Shown piece by piece: positions 17,608 to 27,436 of a DNA stretch of 64,000 bases (positions are counted from its first letter, which is position 1; each line of letters opens with the position of its first letter). Source of the stretch: Elizabethkingia miricola. GTDB taxonomy: Bacteria > Bacteroidota > Bacteroidia > Flavobacteriales > Weeksellaceae. The notes under the pieces are model-generated. The model was not told where the DNA came from and ran no database searches. It saw only the letters and a program-made list of their open reading frames with translations. A program made the translations under genes and the position numbers. Location of the stretch: positions 62,001 to 126,000 of the forward strand of contig NZ_LSGQ01000014.1 of NCBI RefSeq assembly GCF_001675285.1. The letters run 5' to 3'.

Positions 17608-18951
17608 ATGGACGATTTTATAGCAGCCCGATCGCAAATGGCCATGTCACTGGGCTTTCATATTATCTTTTCTTGTATCGGAATGGTAATGCCCTTTTTA
17701 ATGGCCTATGCACATTGGAAATACCTAAAAACAGGAAATGAGATTTATAAAGGACTCACTAAAGCCTGGAGCAAAGGTGTTGCTATATTATTCGCAACCG
17801 GAGCAGTATCCGGTACAATGCTGTCTTTTGAATTAGGACTTTTGTGGCCTAAGTTTATGGAACATGCGGGTCCTATTTTCGGAATGCCATTCTCATTGGA
17901 AGGAACGGCATTTTTTATAGAGGCTATTGCCTTGGGATTCTTTCTTTATGGCTGGGACAAATTCAATAAATGGTTCCATTGGTTTTGCGGTTTCTTAGTT
18001 GGAGTAAGCGGATTAGCTTCCGGTATTCTGGTGGTTGCAGCTAATGCATGGATGAACAGCCCTGCCGGTTTCGATTATGTAAACGGACAATATATAAATA
18101 TAGATCCTATTGCCGCAATGTTTAACGATGCATGGTTTCCACAAGCATTTCATATGACTGTTGCTGCCTTTTGCGCTACCGGCTTTGCTGTTGCGGGTGT
18201 TCACGCTTATCTTATTACGAAAAAGAAAAATGTCATCTTTCATACCAAAGCTTTCAGAATTGCTGTTGGGTTTGCCCTTATCGGTGCTTTTGGCGCACCG
18301 TTTAGCGGTGATATTGCGGCTAAATCCGTTACAGAGAGACAACCTATAAAACTGGCAGCTATGGAAGCTCATTTCGAAACCGAAAAAGGTGCTTCTTTTG
18401 TTTTAGGAGGAATTCCGGATGTAAAAAACAGAACGGTAAAATATGCGGTGAAAGTACCCAAAGTGCTTAGCTTTCTGGCAAAAGGAGATTTTAATGCAGA
18501 AGTAAAGGGTCTGGAAGCTTTTCCTGAGGACGAATGGCCTCCTATAGCTGTGACTCATTTCGCCTTTCAGATTATGATCTTTTTCGGTGTTATAATGATG
18601 TTTATTGGTGCTGTATACCTCTATTCTTTCTTCTTTAAAAAAGAATGGCTGAGTAAAAACTGGCTATTGAAAACTTTCTTTATTGCCACTCCGTTTGGAT
18701 ATATTGCTTTGGAAGCCGGATGGACAGTAACCGAAGTTGGGCGGCAACCATGGATAATCTATGGTGTGATGAAAACAATAGACGCTGTTACCCCAATGCC
18801 GGGCATACAGTATTCATTCTATTTCTTCACTTTTGTATTTATATCCTTATCGGTTGTCCTGATGTTCCTTATCGGAAGGCAGATTAAGATGGTACCCAAA
18901 TTATACGACCCTACAGATGCATTGTTCAACGATAAAAAACAGAAAAAATGA
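17608..18951 (+). CDS. cydA: Cytochrome bd oxidase subunit I
   Basis: 447 residues, nine-helix inner-membrane protein that oxidises quinol and reduces O2 with high affinity. Haem ligands are visible: H18 (b595), H182 and M323 (b558), with E99 and E105 in SLEGTAFFIEA. The signature GRQPW is at 378-382. At 447 residues the Q-loop is short, as in many non-enteric bd oxidases. The stop overlaps the cydB start by 4 bp, so CydAB is one operon. No cydX-like ORF or cydDC seen here. Confidence 0.96.
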   Translation: MDDFIAARSQMAMSLGFHIIFSCIGMVMPFLMAYAHWKYLKTGNEIYKGLTKAWSKGVAILFATGAVSGTMLSFELGLLWPKFMEHAGPIFGMPFSLEGTAFFIEAIALGFFLYGWDKFNKWFHWFCGFLVGVSGLASGILVVAANAWMNSPAGFDYVNGQYINIDPIAAMFNDAWFPQAFHMTVAAFCATGFAVAGVHAYLITKKKNVIFHTKAFRIAVGFALIGAFGAPFSGDIAAKSVTERQPIKLAAMEAHFETEKGASFVLGGIPDVKNRTVKYAVKVPKVLSFLAKGDFNAEVKGLEAFPEDEWPPIAVTHFAFQIMIFFGVIMMFIGAVYLYSFFFKKEWLSKNWLLKTFFIATPFGYIALEAGWTVTEVGRQPWIIYGVMKTIDAVTPMPGIQYSFYFFTFVFISLSVVLMFLIGRQIKMVPKLYDPTDALFNDKKQKK

Positions 18952-19952
18952 TTTACATTGTAATAGGCTTTTTATGGCTGTCCATCTGTCTGTATATTAT
19001 CTTAGGCGGAGCCGATTTCGGAGCCGGAATTGTAGAATTATTTACCAATAAGAAAGCCCGGCATAAAACCGGAAAAATCATGTATGAATCTATTGCTCCG
19101 GTATGGGAGGCGAATCATATGTGGCTTATTATTGCTATTGTAGTTCTATTTGTAGGCTTTCCGAAAATATATGCTTTGATGTCTACTTACCTGCATATCC
19201 CTTTAATATTAATGCTCGTGGGAATCATTGCACGTGGTACGGCTTTTACTTTCAGACACTATGATGCTGTGGAAGATAAATGGCAGATTTTGTACACTCA
19301 AATCTTTTACTACGCCAGCCTGCTCACTCCTTTCTTTCTGGGGCTTATAGCAGCCGCTACAGTATCCTCCTCTATTAATCCGGATGCGACAGGCTTCCTG
19401 AATCTTTATATCTTTAGCTGGCTCAATTGGTTTGGCGTTTCTGTTGGTCTTTTTACTATAGCCTTATGTGCTTATCTGGCTTCAGTATTCTCTTTAAGAG
19501 AAACCAGAGATAAAGCAGAATTGCAACTGATGATCCGGAAGACTAAGCAAATGATGCTTTTTGTAGTTATTACAGGTGCATTGGTATTTCTTACCGCTTA
19601 TATTTCGGGTATACCTTTAATGATGTGGGTATTTTCTAAGCCATTAGGTATTGTTGCCATTACACTGGCTACAATTGCATTGGGATTGATATTCTATTGT
19701 ATACGGCAGAAGAAGCTGATACCGGTAAGGGTTTTGGCTGGATTCCAAATCATTATGATATTGGTAGCGGCAACTTACCAGCACAATCCTAATATTATAT
19801 TATTAGGCAACGGAAATCATATCTCATTACTGGAATATGCTGCACCCCAAAAAACACTTGAAGCACTAGGCTGGGCACTGATGCTGGGCTGCGTATTTAT
19901 TCTACCCTTTTTGTTTTACTTAATGTATTCTTTCAGCAAAATGAAAAAATAA
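18948..19952 (+). CDS. cydB: Cytochrome bd oxidase subunit II
   Basis: 334 residues with about eight to nine membrane helices. The N-terminus (WLSICLYIILGGADFGAGIV) and the segment APVWEANHMWLI match CydB. It forms the heterodimer with CydA and supports haem binding and the proton path. The ATG overlaps the cydA stop. Confidence 0.95.
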   Translation: MIYIVIGFLWLSICLYIILGGADFGAGIVELFTNKKARHKTGKIMYESIAPVWEANHMWLIIAIVVLFVGFPKIYALMSTYLHIPLILMLVGIIARGTAFTFRHYDAVEDKWQILYTQIFYYASLLTPFFLGLIAAATVSSSINPDATGFLNLYIFSWLNWFGVSVGLFTIALCAYLASVFSLRETRDKAELQLMIRKTKQMMLFVVITGALVFLTAYISGIPLMMWVFSKPLGIVAITLATIALGLIFYCIRQKKLIPVRVLAGFQIIMILVAATYQHNPNIILLGNGNHISLLEYAAPQKTLEALGWALMLGCVFILPFLFYLMYSFSKMKK

Positions 19953-20266
19953 AAGATAAATCTCTGAACAATAAAGAACCCTCAATTGCCTTAACTTCTT
20001 ATGGTCTTTGAGGGTTTAACTTTATTTAAACACAAAGACACAAATTATTCTATCAATAAACCTTGTTTTTTTAAGACACAAGAAAATCAAAGATTTTCAA
20101 TCCAGAAATTGTAAAATATTGCGTAGCAATTTGTGCCTTAAAAAGATTAGAAATATTAAATATGATTACTGCCCTAATGCTTAAATATAAAACCTTTACA
20201 TGTAGAAATTTTATATCGAATGAGGTCTATTAATAGCTTTTATCTATATTTGTAAAAACCTGATAC
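19953..20266. other. Intergenic region after cydAB
   Basis: Contains a 9-bp hairpin (19977-19985 with 20008-20016, 22-nt loop, weak T tract) that may terminate cydAB. An exact -7 element TATATTTG at 20245-20252 precedes the next gene. Otherwise AT-rich with no visible gene. Confidence 0.5.
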
Positions 20267-20941
20267 ATGATTAAGAGAACATTCGCCTTTCTGGCAGGCA
20301 TAAGTTTCGGATTAGTGGCAGCACAAAAATCGGACGTAGGCAACTGGCTGATGCTTTTTGGTAATGAAAAGATAAATCCAAAATTCAATATCCATTACGA
20401 AGTCCAGTACCGGAATTATGACTTTATAGGCGACCTTAATCAGCTTTTATTACGTACAGGTATTGGCTATAACCTTTCTGAGAACAATAACAATGTTTTA
20501 TTGGGTTACGCCTATGTGCATTCTCATAATTACGATGCAAACCAAAACATTACTCAGCTGGATGAGCACAGATTATTCCAGCAGTTTATTACTAAGCAGA
20601 AATTTGGCAGAGTTCAACTTAATCACCGTTACAGAATTGAAGAGAGATTCCTCCAGCCAAAAACTGAGGTCAGGTTCCGTTATCAGCTTGGGGTGATAGT
20701 TCCATTTAATAATACTTCGCTTGTTAAAAATACATGGTATGCCAGTGTATACGATGAAATCTTCATCAATGCCAAAAAGGAAGCTTTCGACAGAAACAGA
20801 TTGTACGCAGCTGTAGGCTATGTCATCAATGATAAAATGCGTGTTGAAGGCGGACTGATGAATCAGATGCTTTCCAATACCGACCGATATCAGTTTCAGA
20901 TAGGCTTTTACCTGAACGATGTCTTTGGCTTAATGCGCTAA
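20267..20941 (+). CDS. DUF2490 family outer-membrane protein
   Basis: 224 residues with a signal peptide (ending LVAAQ) and a beta-barrel pattern of alternating amphipathic strands with aromatic ends (HYEVQYRNYDF, LNHRYRIEERFL, MRVEGGLMNQML, YQFQIGFYLNDVF). This matches DUF2490, common in Bacteroidota, whose role is unknown. Single gene with its own promoter -7 element 14 bp before the ATG. Confidence 0.8.
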   Translation: MIKRTFAFLAGISFGLVAAQKSDVGNWLMLFGNEKINPKFNIHYEVQYRNYDFIGDLNQLLLRTGIGYNLSENNNNVLLGYAYVHSHNYDANQNITQLDEHRLFQQFITKQKFGRVQLNHRYRIEERFLQPKTEVRFRYQLGVIVPFNNTSLVKNTWYASVYDEIFINAKKEAFDRNRLYAAVGYVINDKMRVEGGLMNQMLSNTDRYQFQIGFYLNDVFGLMR

Positions 20942-21242
20942 TCCTATAACCTAATTACGTATATTCTTAATCACAAATTCCATTTGTGGTCAGGCTCTTT
21001 ATGCTATTATTCAAGAAATCATTTTCTTTTACATTTCTTGATTTTCTATTTACCATTTATCATTAAAATGACAGATTCCTGTCATTTCCTTGCGCCCGTG
21101 TATTCTCTAATTTTGTTTTCAAAGTACAGAACCACATTCTATTATACACAAAATTACTCCACATATTTTATAGACTTTAATAAATTCTGGTGCAGGGCGC
21201 ACTCAGAATCATATATATGTTTAACCTGAAAAATTAAAATTA
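20942..21242. other. Intergenic region before the small-peptide gene
   Basis: A short hairpin (20972-20978 with 20982-20988) could end the DUF2490 transcript. Nothing else recognisable. A minor open frame at 20984-21229 has no coding character. Confidence 0.4.
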
Positions 21243-21449
21243 ATGATGGAAGAAAAAGTGGAAAAAGAAGTTCTGAAAAAAGAATATGTTCCTCCTGTAA
21301 TAGAAATAATATACATGCAGATGGAAGAAGGAATCGCTACAGGTTCTACAGTTCAGATAGGTGGCGGTGGACAGGGTATAAAAGCAGATCCCTGGGAAGA
21401 TGGCGGAAATGCCGGAACCGGAGAACCAGAAGGCGAATGGTGGAATTAA
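21243..21449 (+). CDS. Small GS-motif peptide with a glycine/tryptophan tail
   Basis: 68 residues. The N-terminal half is charged and carries KKEYVPPVIEIIYMQMEEG then IATGS (residues 13-37). This Y-x-x-P-x-x-E...GS layout recurs in small Bacteroidota proteins of unknown function. The tail is rich in Gly, Asp and Trp (GGGGQGIKADPWEDGG, ending EGEWWN). No classical signal peptide. Its 3' end lies 26 bp before the lipoprotein start, so the two form one unit. The GS could be a processing site; that is a guess. Confidence 0.6.
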   Translation: MMEEKVEKEVLKKEYVPPVIEIIYMQMEEGIATGSTVQIGGGGQGIKADPWEDGGNAGTGEPEGEWWN

Positions 21450-21475
21450 AAACAAATAACAAAGTAATCAGGGTA

Positions 21476-23149
21476 ATGAAAAAAATTAAAATATTACTAT
21501 TATGCGGGAGCATATTCTTTGCAAATGCCTGCCGAAGTGATCAACAAAATACATTAAACGAAAATATAAAAGGTGTAAATTTTAATATAAATATCGATAG
21601 TTTTGTGACAACAGACACCAACAAACAGGCGAATACAAAAGCAGATATTAGCACAAACCTTATCAACAAACAAGAGCTTATTTCAGGCCCTTTCAGTATT
21701 GTATCGGAATTAGCTCCGGAAATATCCGGAATTAATAAAAATACCTCTGTAACCCCTAGATCTATTTCCGGATCAAATGTTAAATTTCGTATAGTAGCCT
21801 ATGATAGTCAGACAGGTGATTATGCAGCTCAAGATACTGGCACCCCTGCTTCTGTGGCTGCTGGCCAAAAACTTTTCGCTAATATAAATCTGGTAGGTAA
21901 TAAGAAATATACTTTTGTCACCTACAGTTTTAATAGCACTGTAGAGCCTCCTCAAGCACCTACAACCAATCTGAATCAGGCTAAACTACATATCACAGAT
22001 TTAAATGGAAAAGAAGCCGGTACCGACCTTCTATATGCAATCAATAAAGATGTACTGATCTCCGGAGGAAATACTATAATTAATATAGTATTAAAACACA
22101 AATTCAGCAGGATCAATATTAGTATAGATGCAAATGATGCTACAGGTTCCTTCGGACAACCTGATTACGTTAAAGGAGGCTATGCTTTGGATAACAATAC
22201 CACAGGTTTTACAGGGACTATTCTGGACTGTCATACGTCCTGCAATCTGAATCTGAAAGATGCAAGAATTAGCGAAGGTGACAATCAGGTATTTTCTGTT
22301 TCCAATGTTAACACTACATCACAAGCTGTCATTGTAAACACAGGCGGAGAAGATGCTTATAAAAGTCAGTTTATAATTCCTCCTGGGGCCATTGTCATTG
22401 GTAAGGATATAAATACAGCTCCTGTATCAATACCCATTACAGGACCTGGCGGTATTGGTTTACAGCCTGGTAAATCCTATACTTTAAAATTGAAATTCAA
22501 CAGCGACCGTTATACAGATATGAATGGTATAACTGCTACTAAAGCTACGGGAGGCTATGCTGTACTTGGTGGCTATCGTTGGGCTCGTTTTAATGTGGGG
22601 GCTACAAGTAATAACCCGGCTGTCTATGATCCCGATGTTCCCAGAGCAGAAATTCACGGGGCAAAATACCAACCAGGAGCGTACACCGATGAAACTGAAC
22701 ATTATGTATCACAAAGTTTTGATCAGGCTAATAGTGGTCGAATCCCATGGAAGTTCCCTATTTTCAGGAAATGGAATATAGGAACAGAAGAAAATCCTAT
22801 AAAAAATCCTATCAATGATCCTTGTGATTCAGGATATCGCGTAGCTACCCAAACAGAATACAATAAACTAATTCTTGCAACTAAAAGAGCTACAATAGGA
22901 ACTCTTCAAAGTAATAATAACAATTATACTTCCGGAATGCGGCTTTACAGCAAAAAAAGTACTGATGTACAACTTGTTTTCCCAGCTGCCGGCTATCGAG
23001 CAATGTCATCTATTTACAGTGGCGAGCTTTCCGATCGCGGACGTTTAATCTATTACTGGACAAGTTCCAGTGCAAGATTCAACGGATCAGGAACCAATGG
23101 TGGTAATGAGGGGTCACTTGGCTATCCTATCCGATGCATTCAGGAATAG
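21476..23149 (+). CDS. Fimbrillin-like surface lipoprotein with Fib_succ_major-type C-terminus
   Basis: 557 residues from the ATG at 21476; this start places a lipobox (SIFFANAC, Cys19) correctly, whereas the upstream ATG at 21437 would put 13 residues before it. The middle resembles fimbrillin-like proteins (repeated beta segments, KHKFSRINISIDAN). The C-terminal part (GYAVLGGYRWARFNVG, DPCDSGYRVATQTEYNKL, YYWTSSSAR, GYPIRCIQE) matches the Fibrobacter succinogenes major paralogous domain. Probably exposed at the cell surface for adhesion. Follows the small GS peptide. Confidence 0.75.
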   Translation: MKKIKILLLCGSIFFANACRSDQQNTLNENIKGVNFNINIDSFVTTDTNKQANTKADISTNLINKQELISGPFSIVSELAPEISGINKNTSVTPRSISGSNVKFRIVAYDSQTGDYAAQDTGTPASVAAGQKLFANINLVGNKKYTFVTYSFNSTVEPPQAPTTNLNQAKLHITDLNGKEAGTDLLYAINKDVLISGGNTIINIVLKHKFSRINISIDANDATGSFGQPDYVKGGYALDNNTTGFTGTILDCHTSCNLNLKDARISEGDNQVFSVSNVNTTSQAVIVNTGGEDAYKSQFIIPPGAIVIGKDINTAPVSIPITGPGGIGLQPGKSYTLKLKFNSDRYTDMNGITATKATGGYAVLGGYRWARFNVGATSNNPAVYDPDVPRAEIHGAKYQPGAYTDETEHYVSQSFDQANSGRIPWKFPIFRKWNIGTEENPIKNPINDPCDSGYRVATQTEYNKLILATKRATIGTLQSNNNNYTSGMRLYSKKSTDVQLVFPAAGYRAMSSIYSGELSDRGRLIYYWTSSSARFNGSGTNGGNEGSLGYPIRCIQE

Positions 23150-23219
23150 CATACAACAAATCTAAAGGTTATAACTTCATACAATAAACTTCTTATAAGT
23201 TTTCGGAATCTGTTATCTG

Positions 23220-23254
23220 AAAACCCTATAGGATTTTAAATCCTATAGGGTTTT
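23220..23254. terminator. Terminator of the fimbrillin-like gene
   Basis: Long hairpin AAAACCCTATAGGATTT / AAATCCTATAGGGTTTT followed by T run, 70 bp after the stop. Confidence 0.8.
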
Positions 23255-23418
23255 TATTTTTTAAAGCATAAAATATATAAGCCTACACAATTCAAATATC
23301 TTTTATTTTAAAAATTTCTGTGCTTGTTTCCTTTATAATCTACTTATATTCTAAACCATTAAGAAATTTAGTTTATAACAGTGATTTTCATTTTATAATT
23401 CTAATTTTCTACCTAATT

Positions 23419-24414
23419 CTATGGTATAAAGTAAGCTTTAGGAAACCACTGAAAATTATTCTGTGATTCCTTAGTAAACCCCGTTCCCGGCCATGTAAGA
23501 TGATAACCTAATCCCTGCAGCCTGTTATCCGCTAAATAGCTGAGTATCTTTTTTCTGGACTCAACTGCCAGATCCAAATCTGTATCTCCGGAGAAACCCC
23601 ATTCAGGGTGAGGAAACAATAATACATCCGAATGAATTAAATCGGCCATATAGAGCATTTTCTCATTTTGTAATTTTATCAGACAAAGCGTTAATCCTGG
23701 TGTATGACCCGGCGCCTGTATAAAACTGAAATACTGATAAAGCGGCATGTTAAAATCGTAGTATTTGATCTTAGGCTTTATAGCTGTCAGAATTTTTCTG
23801 ATCCCCCCAATAACCTGCAGCAGAAAATCGGGTTTATTTTTCAAGGCACTATTTACAAAGTCTTTCATTGTAGCCTGCATCCAGAAGTCATATTCTGTTT
23901 TACTAATGAAATAACCGGCATTTGGAAAAACCAGTTTTCCGGCTTTATCTATAAGACCGCCAATATGATCGGGATGTGCATGAGAAATAAATACATCGGT
24001 AATATCTTCAGGTTTAAATCCTGCTTTGGAAAGACTCTCCAACAAAAATCCTGTATTTTCATCCGCAAATATCCCCATTCCGGCATCCATTAGAATTAAC
24101 CTGTCTTCTGTTTTTATCAACGGAACATTCATAGCCATATCAATATATTCATCCGACCGAAAGTTATCCTGCAATAGCTTCTTTAGTTCTTTTATATCAG
24201 CTCTTGGTGCAAAACCGTCTACCCCGTCACGGATAAAACCATCGGAGAGAATATACAAATCCAGTGTACCTAATTGTATTTTCTTATAACCTGCCAATGA
24301 TTTCCGGGTTTTCTGCCCTACAGGCTTAGTCACTTCAGCTAATAAACTTGCTGCAGGCAATAAACTGAAAAGTCCTGCAATACTTCCTTTTTTTAATAGT
24401 TCGCGTCTGTTCAT
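23419..24414 (-). CDS. MBL-fold metallohydrolase (exported)
   Basis: 331 residues. The N-terminus MNRRELLKKGSIAGLFSLLP has a twin-arginine-like or related export signal. The metallo-beta-lactamase motif HAHPDH (H145, H147, D149, H150) binds two metals, and APGHTPG supplies a further histidine. The family includes lactonases and related hydrolases; the substrate is unknown. Its start shares one base with the stop of the MFS gene upstream, so the two are one operon. Confidence 0.85.
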   Translation of the reverse strand: MNRRELLKKGSIAGLFSLLPAASLLAEVTKPVGQKTRKSLAGYKKIQLGTLDLYILSDGFIRDGVDGFAPRADIKELKKLLQDNFRSDEYIDMAMNVPLIKTEDRLILMDAGMGIFADENTGFLLESLSKAGFKPEDITDVFISHAHPDHIGGLIDKAGKLVFPNAGYFISKTEYDFWMQATMKDFVNSALKNKPDFLLQVIGGIRKILTAIKPKIKYYDFNMPLYQYFSFIQAPGHTPGLTLCLIKLQNEKMLYMADLIHSDVLLFPHPEWGFSGDTDLDLAVESRKKILSYLADNRLQGLGYHLTWPGTGFTKESQNNFQWFPKAYFIP

Positions 24415-25610
24415 CAGATATGTGCTTTTTTACGTTTAATAAAAGTCAGAATAATAAAACCTAAAACACCAATAGCAAAATAGCCTTCAGCAATACCGGT
24501 CTGCTGTACCGGCTTTATTACAGCAGCTATACCATAACTAACTACAGAAGTTATGATATACACTACTCCACCTGTAATCCCACCAGAAATCCCTGCTGAT
24601 TTTGGAAAACGACCCAAACAGTAGGCAAAGTAATTATTGAACATAAATCCTGCGGTAACATGTATCACAAATGCAAAGAGCACCAGTGTAAAGAGATTCT
24701 CTACATAGAATGAACTTGCAAACATTAGTATTATAAAGAGCAATTGTAAAAAGTTGGAATATCTAAGTTTTGGCAGAAAAGGTCTGGAGATTAGCGCTTT
24801 CCCAAGGAAGCCTCCACTCATCCAAGCAAGTCCCATCAGAAGCGAAAGATAACCTGTAGTTACAGAAGAATAGCCTAACTTATGCTCTATAATAAAAGGT
24901 CCGCATAAATTGTAGAACATAATCAGTGCATAGCTTACTCCACACATTAACATCCCAAAGAAAAAATCTAGTGTTCCCAGCATAGTTTTAAACTCATTCC
25001 ACAAAAAGCCAATATGAAAAGGATTTTTATTTTTAATGGTCTCTCCCGAAAATACAAGTTCCAGAATCAGAATTATTAATGAATATCCTGCTAATACAGT
25101 AAAGTTGGACTGCCATCCAAAACTCTTTTGCAAATAGCCACCAATAAATGGAGCTATAATAGGCCCTAATGACCATACTATAGTCATAATACTAAGGTAA
25201 TGTTTCCTTTCCTCTCCATCGTAGACATCCACAAAAAATGCACGTTTAGAGACTACGACTAATCCGGACAGTATTCCCTGTACAATCCGCATCAGATAGA
25301 TAACATAAATATTCTGAGTGTGCCCGGTAATCCAGAAAGACACTACGAAAAGTACCAATGCCATAATACTGATCTTGTAACGCCCGAAAGCGTCTACAAG
25401 AGCTCCTGAAAAGAATTGAGAAATCCCGTAACTGATGAGATAAAAAGTTAAAGTAAGCTGTATTCTGGCTTCCGGCAGATGGAGATCCTCTGCCATACTT
25501 GGCATTGAAGGCAGATAAATGTCCGTCGCCAATCCCGACATTGGGATAACTGCAAAAGCAAGAATAGTAGCAATGAATTGGTGTTTTGTTGCCAACTGCT
25601 TATTAAGCAT
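24414..25610 (-). CDS. MFS exporter, Bcr/CflA type
   Basis: 398 residues with twelve predicted membrane helices. The N-terminal segment ATDIYLPSMPSMAEDL is the Bcr/CflA signature (first helix, D and P residues), followed by the DAFGRYK loop between helices 2 and 3. Proteins of this group export drugs and small molecules by proton antiport. Translationally linked to the downstream hydrolase. Confidence 0.88.
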   Translation of the reverse strand: MLNKQLATKHQFIATILAFAVIPMSGLATDIYLPSMPSMAEDLHLPEARIQLTLTFYLISYGISQFFSGALVDAFGRYKISIMALVLFVVSFWITGHTQNIYVIYLMRIVQGILSGLVVVSKRAFFVDVYDGEERKHYLSIMTIVWSLGPIIAPFIGGYLQKSFGWQSNFTVLAGYSLIILILELVFSGETIKNKNPFHIGFLWNEFKTMLGTLDFFFGMLMCGVSYALIMFYNLCGPFIIEHKLGYSSVTTGYLSLLMGLAWMSGGFLGKALISRPFLPKLRYSNFLQLLFIILMFASSFYVENLFTLVLFAFVIHVTAGFMFNNYFAYCLGRFPKSAGISGGITGGVVYIITSVVSYGIAAVIKPVQQTGIAEGYFAIGVLGFIILTFIKRKKAHI

Positions 25611-25766
25611 AAAGTATTATTTATTTTTTGTTTACGATTTATTTTTACAAACCTTTATAGGTTTAATATTCTGAAGATTTAACTTCAACCTATAGAAACT
25701 AGGGTTATTAAGATATTTTTTCCCTAACTCAACTCGACAATATTAAATACTGGTAAAATTATTTTC

Positions 25767-25799
25767 AAACCTCATAGGTTTTAGAAACCTATGAGGTTT
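25767..25799. repeat. Dispersed hairpin repeat, copy 1
   Basis: Hairpin AAACCTCATAGGTTT / AAACCTATGAGGTTT just after the YCII gene. The near-identical second copy lies at 26230-26262 on the other side, both followed by AATAAA. Confidence 0.7.
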
Positions 25800-25856
25800 A
25801 ATAAAGCTTTCTTTACCTATTTACCCGACGGCTGTCACTCTGAGCAAAGAGATAGT

Positions 25857-26150
25857 TTACAAAGCGTCCAGCACTGCTTTAAGATCTGCATTAAACTTTG
25901 TAGGCAGAAATTCTGTTATTTCATATTCGGCTACCTGATGCTGATAAAAGGGATCTTCTTTTATTATTTCCCTTATCTCCTCTATTGTTACATTTTGTGC
26001 TATAATAACTCCTCCGGTTCTCGGATGCTTTCTTCCTGACATCAGGAACTTCTTATCAGTATAATACTTATTCAGAAAATCATTATGCGCTTCAATGAGT
26101 GTTTCTATTTCGCTGATGGCTTTAATATAGTTTAATGATATAATAAACAT
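25857..26150 (-). CDS. YCII-family protein
   Basis: 97 residues from the methionine of MFIISLNYIK (26150); the frame reaches 26171. It matches the small YCII ferredoxin-like fold: KAISEIETLIEAHNDFLNKY, SGRKHPRTGGVIIA, and DPFYQHQVAEYEI near the end with the conserved His/Asp pair. Members are small enzymes or enzyme-like proteins of mostly unknown substrate. Flanked by paired hairpin repeats. Confidence 0.82.
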   Translation of the reverse strand: MFIISLNYIKAISEIETLIEAHNDFLNKYYTDKKFLMSGRKHPRTGGVIIAQNVTIEEIREIIKEDPFYQHQVAEYEITEFLPTKFNADLKAVLDAL

Positions 26151-26229
26151 GGTCATTTGTTGTTTAAACAATGCAAAGGTCGTTAACCGAAAGGATTTTT
26201 CTACATTAAATAATGATAAAGTATAAATT

Positions 26230-26262
26230 AAACCTCATAGGTTTTTAAAACCTGTGAGGTTT
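26230..26262. repeat. Dispersed hairpin repeat, copy 2
   Basis: AAACCTCATAGGTTT and AAACCTGTGAGGTTT arms with a short loop. It may also terminate the aldo/keto reductase gene, which ends 20 bp away on the minus strand. Confidence 0.7.
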
Positions 26263-26281
26263 AATAAAGAGTATTTTACTT

Positions 26282-27283
26282 TTAGTTATTTACAAGTTTC
26301 ATAGAACCTTCAGAATATCGTGGTCCGGTATTCGGATATTTTTCAATAATTTCTTCTATCTGACCCTTTTCTGCTTCTGTAAAAGTAACCGCAGCAGCTT
26401 CAATATTCTGTTCCAGATATTTCACACGCTTGGTTCCCGGAATCGGAATGATATCGTCTCCCTGAGCCAACACCCACGCTAATGCTAACTGACTGCCAGT
26501 AATGCCTTTGGATGCTGCCAGTTCATTCAGTTCTTTAGCCAGGTTTTTGTTATTCTCAAGATAAGCTTCCTGATAACGAGGCAGACTTTTTCTGAAATCA
26601 CTATCTTCCAATTGCTGAACTTCATTGATATTATTGAACAATCCTCTTGCTAAAGGCGAATATGGAACGAGACTAATTCCTAATTCTCTTACCACCGGAA
26701 GTATGCTTTCTTCTACATCTCTTGTCAGAAGTGAGTATTCGGATTGTAAAGCAGCAATCGGATGTATAGCATTGGCTTTCCTGATAGATTCAACAGAAGC
26801 TTCAGATAAACCTAAGTAACGTACCTTACCTGCTTTTACCAATTCCGCCATAGCGCCTACCGTTTCTTCTACTGGTACATTAGGATCTATACGGTGTGCA
26901 TAGTATAAATCTATTGTATCAATTTTTAGTCTTCTAAGGCTATTATCTACCGCCTGTTTAATCCATTCCGGCGATCCGTCAAAATAGGTATTAGCACTAT
27001 TGCTCGGCCCGGCTTCATCATTCTTAAAACGGAACCCGAATTTGGTTGCTATAAAAATTTTATCTCTGTTGGGTACCAAAACCTTTGAAATAAGCTCTTC
27101 ATTTTTTCCGTTAGCATACATGTCCGCAGTATCCCAGAAATTAATACCAGAGTCCAATGCTTTATGCAGTGTTCTGATACTCTCCTGTTCATCTGCCTGC
27201 CCATAAGCAAAGCTCATTCCCATACAACCTAATCCTATAGCGGATAATTGTTCTCCTGTTTTCCCTAAAGTTTTGTAATTCAT
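26282..27283 (-). CDS. Aldo/keto reductase
   Basis: 333 residues, TIM-barrel NADPH-dependent reductase. Catalytic-site segments are visible: GLGCMGMSFAYG near the N-terminus, the Asp/Tyr region FWDTADMYANG (49-59), the lysine in IATKFGFRFK, and the histidine in YYAHRIDPNVP. The C-terminal IPIPGTKRVKYLEQNI binds the cofactor phosphate. It resembles the AKR group that includes plant-type and YakC-like reductases. A promoter element TAGTTTTG reads on the minus strand at 27324-27331. Confidence 0.92.
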   Translation of the reverse strand: MNYKTLGKTGEQLSAIGLGCMGMSFAYGQADEQESIRTLHKALDSGINFWDTADMYANGKNEELISKVLVPNRDKIFIATKFGFRFKNDEAGPSNSANTYFDGSPEWIKQAVDNSLRRLKIDTIDLYYAHRIDPNVPVEETVGAMAELVKAGKVRYLGLSEASVESIRKANAIHPIAALQSEYSLLTRDVEESILPVVRELGISLVPYSPLARGLFNNINEVQQLEDSDFRKSLPRYQEAYLENNKNLAKELNELAASKGITGSQLALAWVLAQGDDIIPIPGTKRVKYLEQNIEAAAVTFTEAEKGQIEEIIEKYPNTGPRYSEGSMKLVNN

Positions 27284-27323
27284 AACCTGATGCTTTTAAT
27301 AATTTAATGTTGAAACACTAAGG

Positions 27324-27331
27324 CAAAACTA
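27324..27331 (-). promoter_or_regulatory. Aldo/keto reductase promoter -7 element
   Basis: Minus-strand TAGTTTTG (exact TAnnTTTG), 40 bp before the start. Confidence 0.45.
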
Positions 27332-27436
27332 AAATATCGCCTGTGTGTTATATTTTAATAAAGTAATTTAACAGGACAAAGTTAAGTCGCGATTACAGGG
27401 AAGTGTATAAATTATTCAAACTAAAAATTGTAAAAT

